Below are positions 4,811 through 5,187 of a DNA stretch of 5,187 nt, one piece after another (within the stretch, counting starts at the first letter, position 1; every line of letters starts with the position of its first letter). The stretch comes from Clostridia bacterium (lineage in GTDB: Bacteria; Bacillota_A; Clostridia; Oscillospirales; CAG-272): assembly GCA_017467225.1 (NCBI GenBank), contig JAFTSR010000328.1, positions 1-5,187 of the forward strand, in the 5' to 3' direction. The position numbers were made by a program, and so were the translations under genes. The notes below the pieces were generated by a model, which worked only from the letters and a program-made list of their open reading frames with translations, was not told the DNA's origin and did no database searches.

Positions 4811-5187
4811 TTATTCAGCGGGAACAAAGTTGAAGTCGGAGGGGTCAGCGGCCACGTAGACTACTGCGGTAGCGCCCTGCGCGATCTGCTTTGCACCGTT
4901 GTAGGAGCCCATCTTACCGGTGATCTTAACGCTGTCACCAACGTTGACGTTGGTCTTCATTCTGTAGACGTACAGCGTGTCGCCGTTGGCATCCTCAATG
5001 GTGACGGTGATGTTGCCGTACTGCTCGCTCCAAGCGGTGTTGATTTCCTTGACAGTACCAACTACGATTACCTTGGTGCCGTCTGCCAGAGTAACAGCCT
5101 CGGCAAGGCTGACCTCAACGGGAGCAGCCTCAAGGATCTCGGCGGTAGAGCCCTGTGCAACCTGCTTTGCGCCGTTGTAAGAGCCCA
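4811..5187 (-). CDS. OB-fold-like repeat protein, C-terminal part (partial)
   Basis: An open frame with no stop enters from the right edge on the minus strand and ends at TAA (4813-4811), giving the last 124 residues of a longer protein. The segment VIVVGTVKEIN (39-49) ... GNITVTIEDANGDTLYVYRM (57-76) ... VGDSVKITGKMGSYNG (82-97) ... IAQGAT (101-106) follows the pattern of small OB-fold nucleic-acid-binding-like domains found as repeats in secreted proteins of gut bacteria; this assignment rests on pattern memory. The first visible residues (GSYNGAKQVAQGST) are the end of a preceding copy, so at least two repeats exist with a 92-residue period. The C-terminus (DFNFVPAE) has no LPXTG motif, membrane anchor or S-layer segment. 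Every Asn codon is AAC, every Lys AAG and every Tyr TAC, which suggests high expression. Start, signal peptide and N-terminal domains lie outside the window. Its role is unknown. Confidence 0.8.
   Translation of the reverse strand, partial: GSYNGAKQVAQGSTAEILEAAPVEVSLAEAVTLADGTKVIVVGTVKEINTAWSEQYGNITVTIEDANGDTLYVYRMKTNVNVGDSVKITGKMGSYNGAKQIAQGATAVVYVAADPSDFNFVPAE
4866..4911 (-). repeat. Repeat unit end, copy 2 (GSYNGAKQIAQGATA)
   Basis: This 46-bp block matches 5142-5187 at 40 of 46 positions, exactly 276 bp (92 codons) away and in the same frame. It encodes the closing strand of each OB-fold-like unit. Confidence 0.85.
5142..5187 (-). repeat. Repeat unit end, copy 1 (GSYNGAKQVAQGSTA), cut by window edge
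   Basis: This is the partner of the block at 4866-4911. The six differences are mostly silent third-position changes, with Ile/Val and Ala/Ser replacements, so the repeats have diverged under selection for the protein sequence. The rest of this unit lies beyond the window. Confidence 0.85.

Noticed and set aside
4977..5180. 67-codon plus-strand frame at the right edge
   Set aside because: It lies opposite the OB-fold repeat gene, whose minus-strand frame has in-frame repeats and a strong domain pattern.

Overview
The window looks like chromosomal DNA from a fairly GC-rich member of the Firmicutes, most likely a gut Clostridia of the Oscillospiraceae/Ruminococcaceae kind. This is an inference from strong GGAGG-type ribosome sites, sigma-A promoters with extended -10 elements, a preference for C- or G-ending codons, a thymidine kinase and NrnA-like proteins of Firmicutes type, and a secreted-looking OB-fold repeat protein. 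No phage, transposon, CRISPR, tRNA or rRNA signal was seen.

Layout. At the left edge (30-67) lies a long perfect palindrome just beyond the end of tdk (thymidine kinase, minus strand, 74-649). A divergent intergenic region (650-889) carries one convincing promoter for each direction: TTGCTC-N17-TATACT toward tdk and TTGAAA-N17-TATAAT toward the right. The rightward promoter drives a compact four-gene operon: a dGTPase-like HD-domain triphosphohydrolase (890-2092), two tandem DHH/DHHA1 phosphoesterases of the NrnA type (2104-3048 and 3045-4025), and the 5'/3'-nucleotidase SurE (4025-4747). The genes are 11 bp apart or overlap by 1 to 4 bp, so translational coupling is likely. A strong hairpin (4752-4789) ends the operon and probably also ends the convergent gene. 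That gene enters from the right edge on the minus strand (4811 to beyond 5187); only its last 124 codons are present, and they encode OB-fold-like repeats with a 92-residue period.

How the genes fit together (inference). All five complete genes act on nucleotides. The HD protein would cleave dNTPs to deoxynucleosides plus triphosphate. The two DHH proteins would degrade very short RNAs, cyclic-dinucleotide breakdown products or pAp to mononucleotides. SurE would remove the phosphate from mononucleotides. The divergent thymidine kinase would recapture thymidine. Together they look like a nucleotide turnover and salvage locus. I see ordinary housekeeping families with intact catalytic motifs. 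The unusual points are the paired NrnA paralogues in one operon, the left-edge palindrome and the repeat protein at the right edge; I do not see clear evidence for a new biological system.
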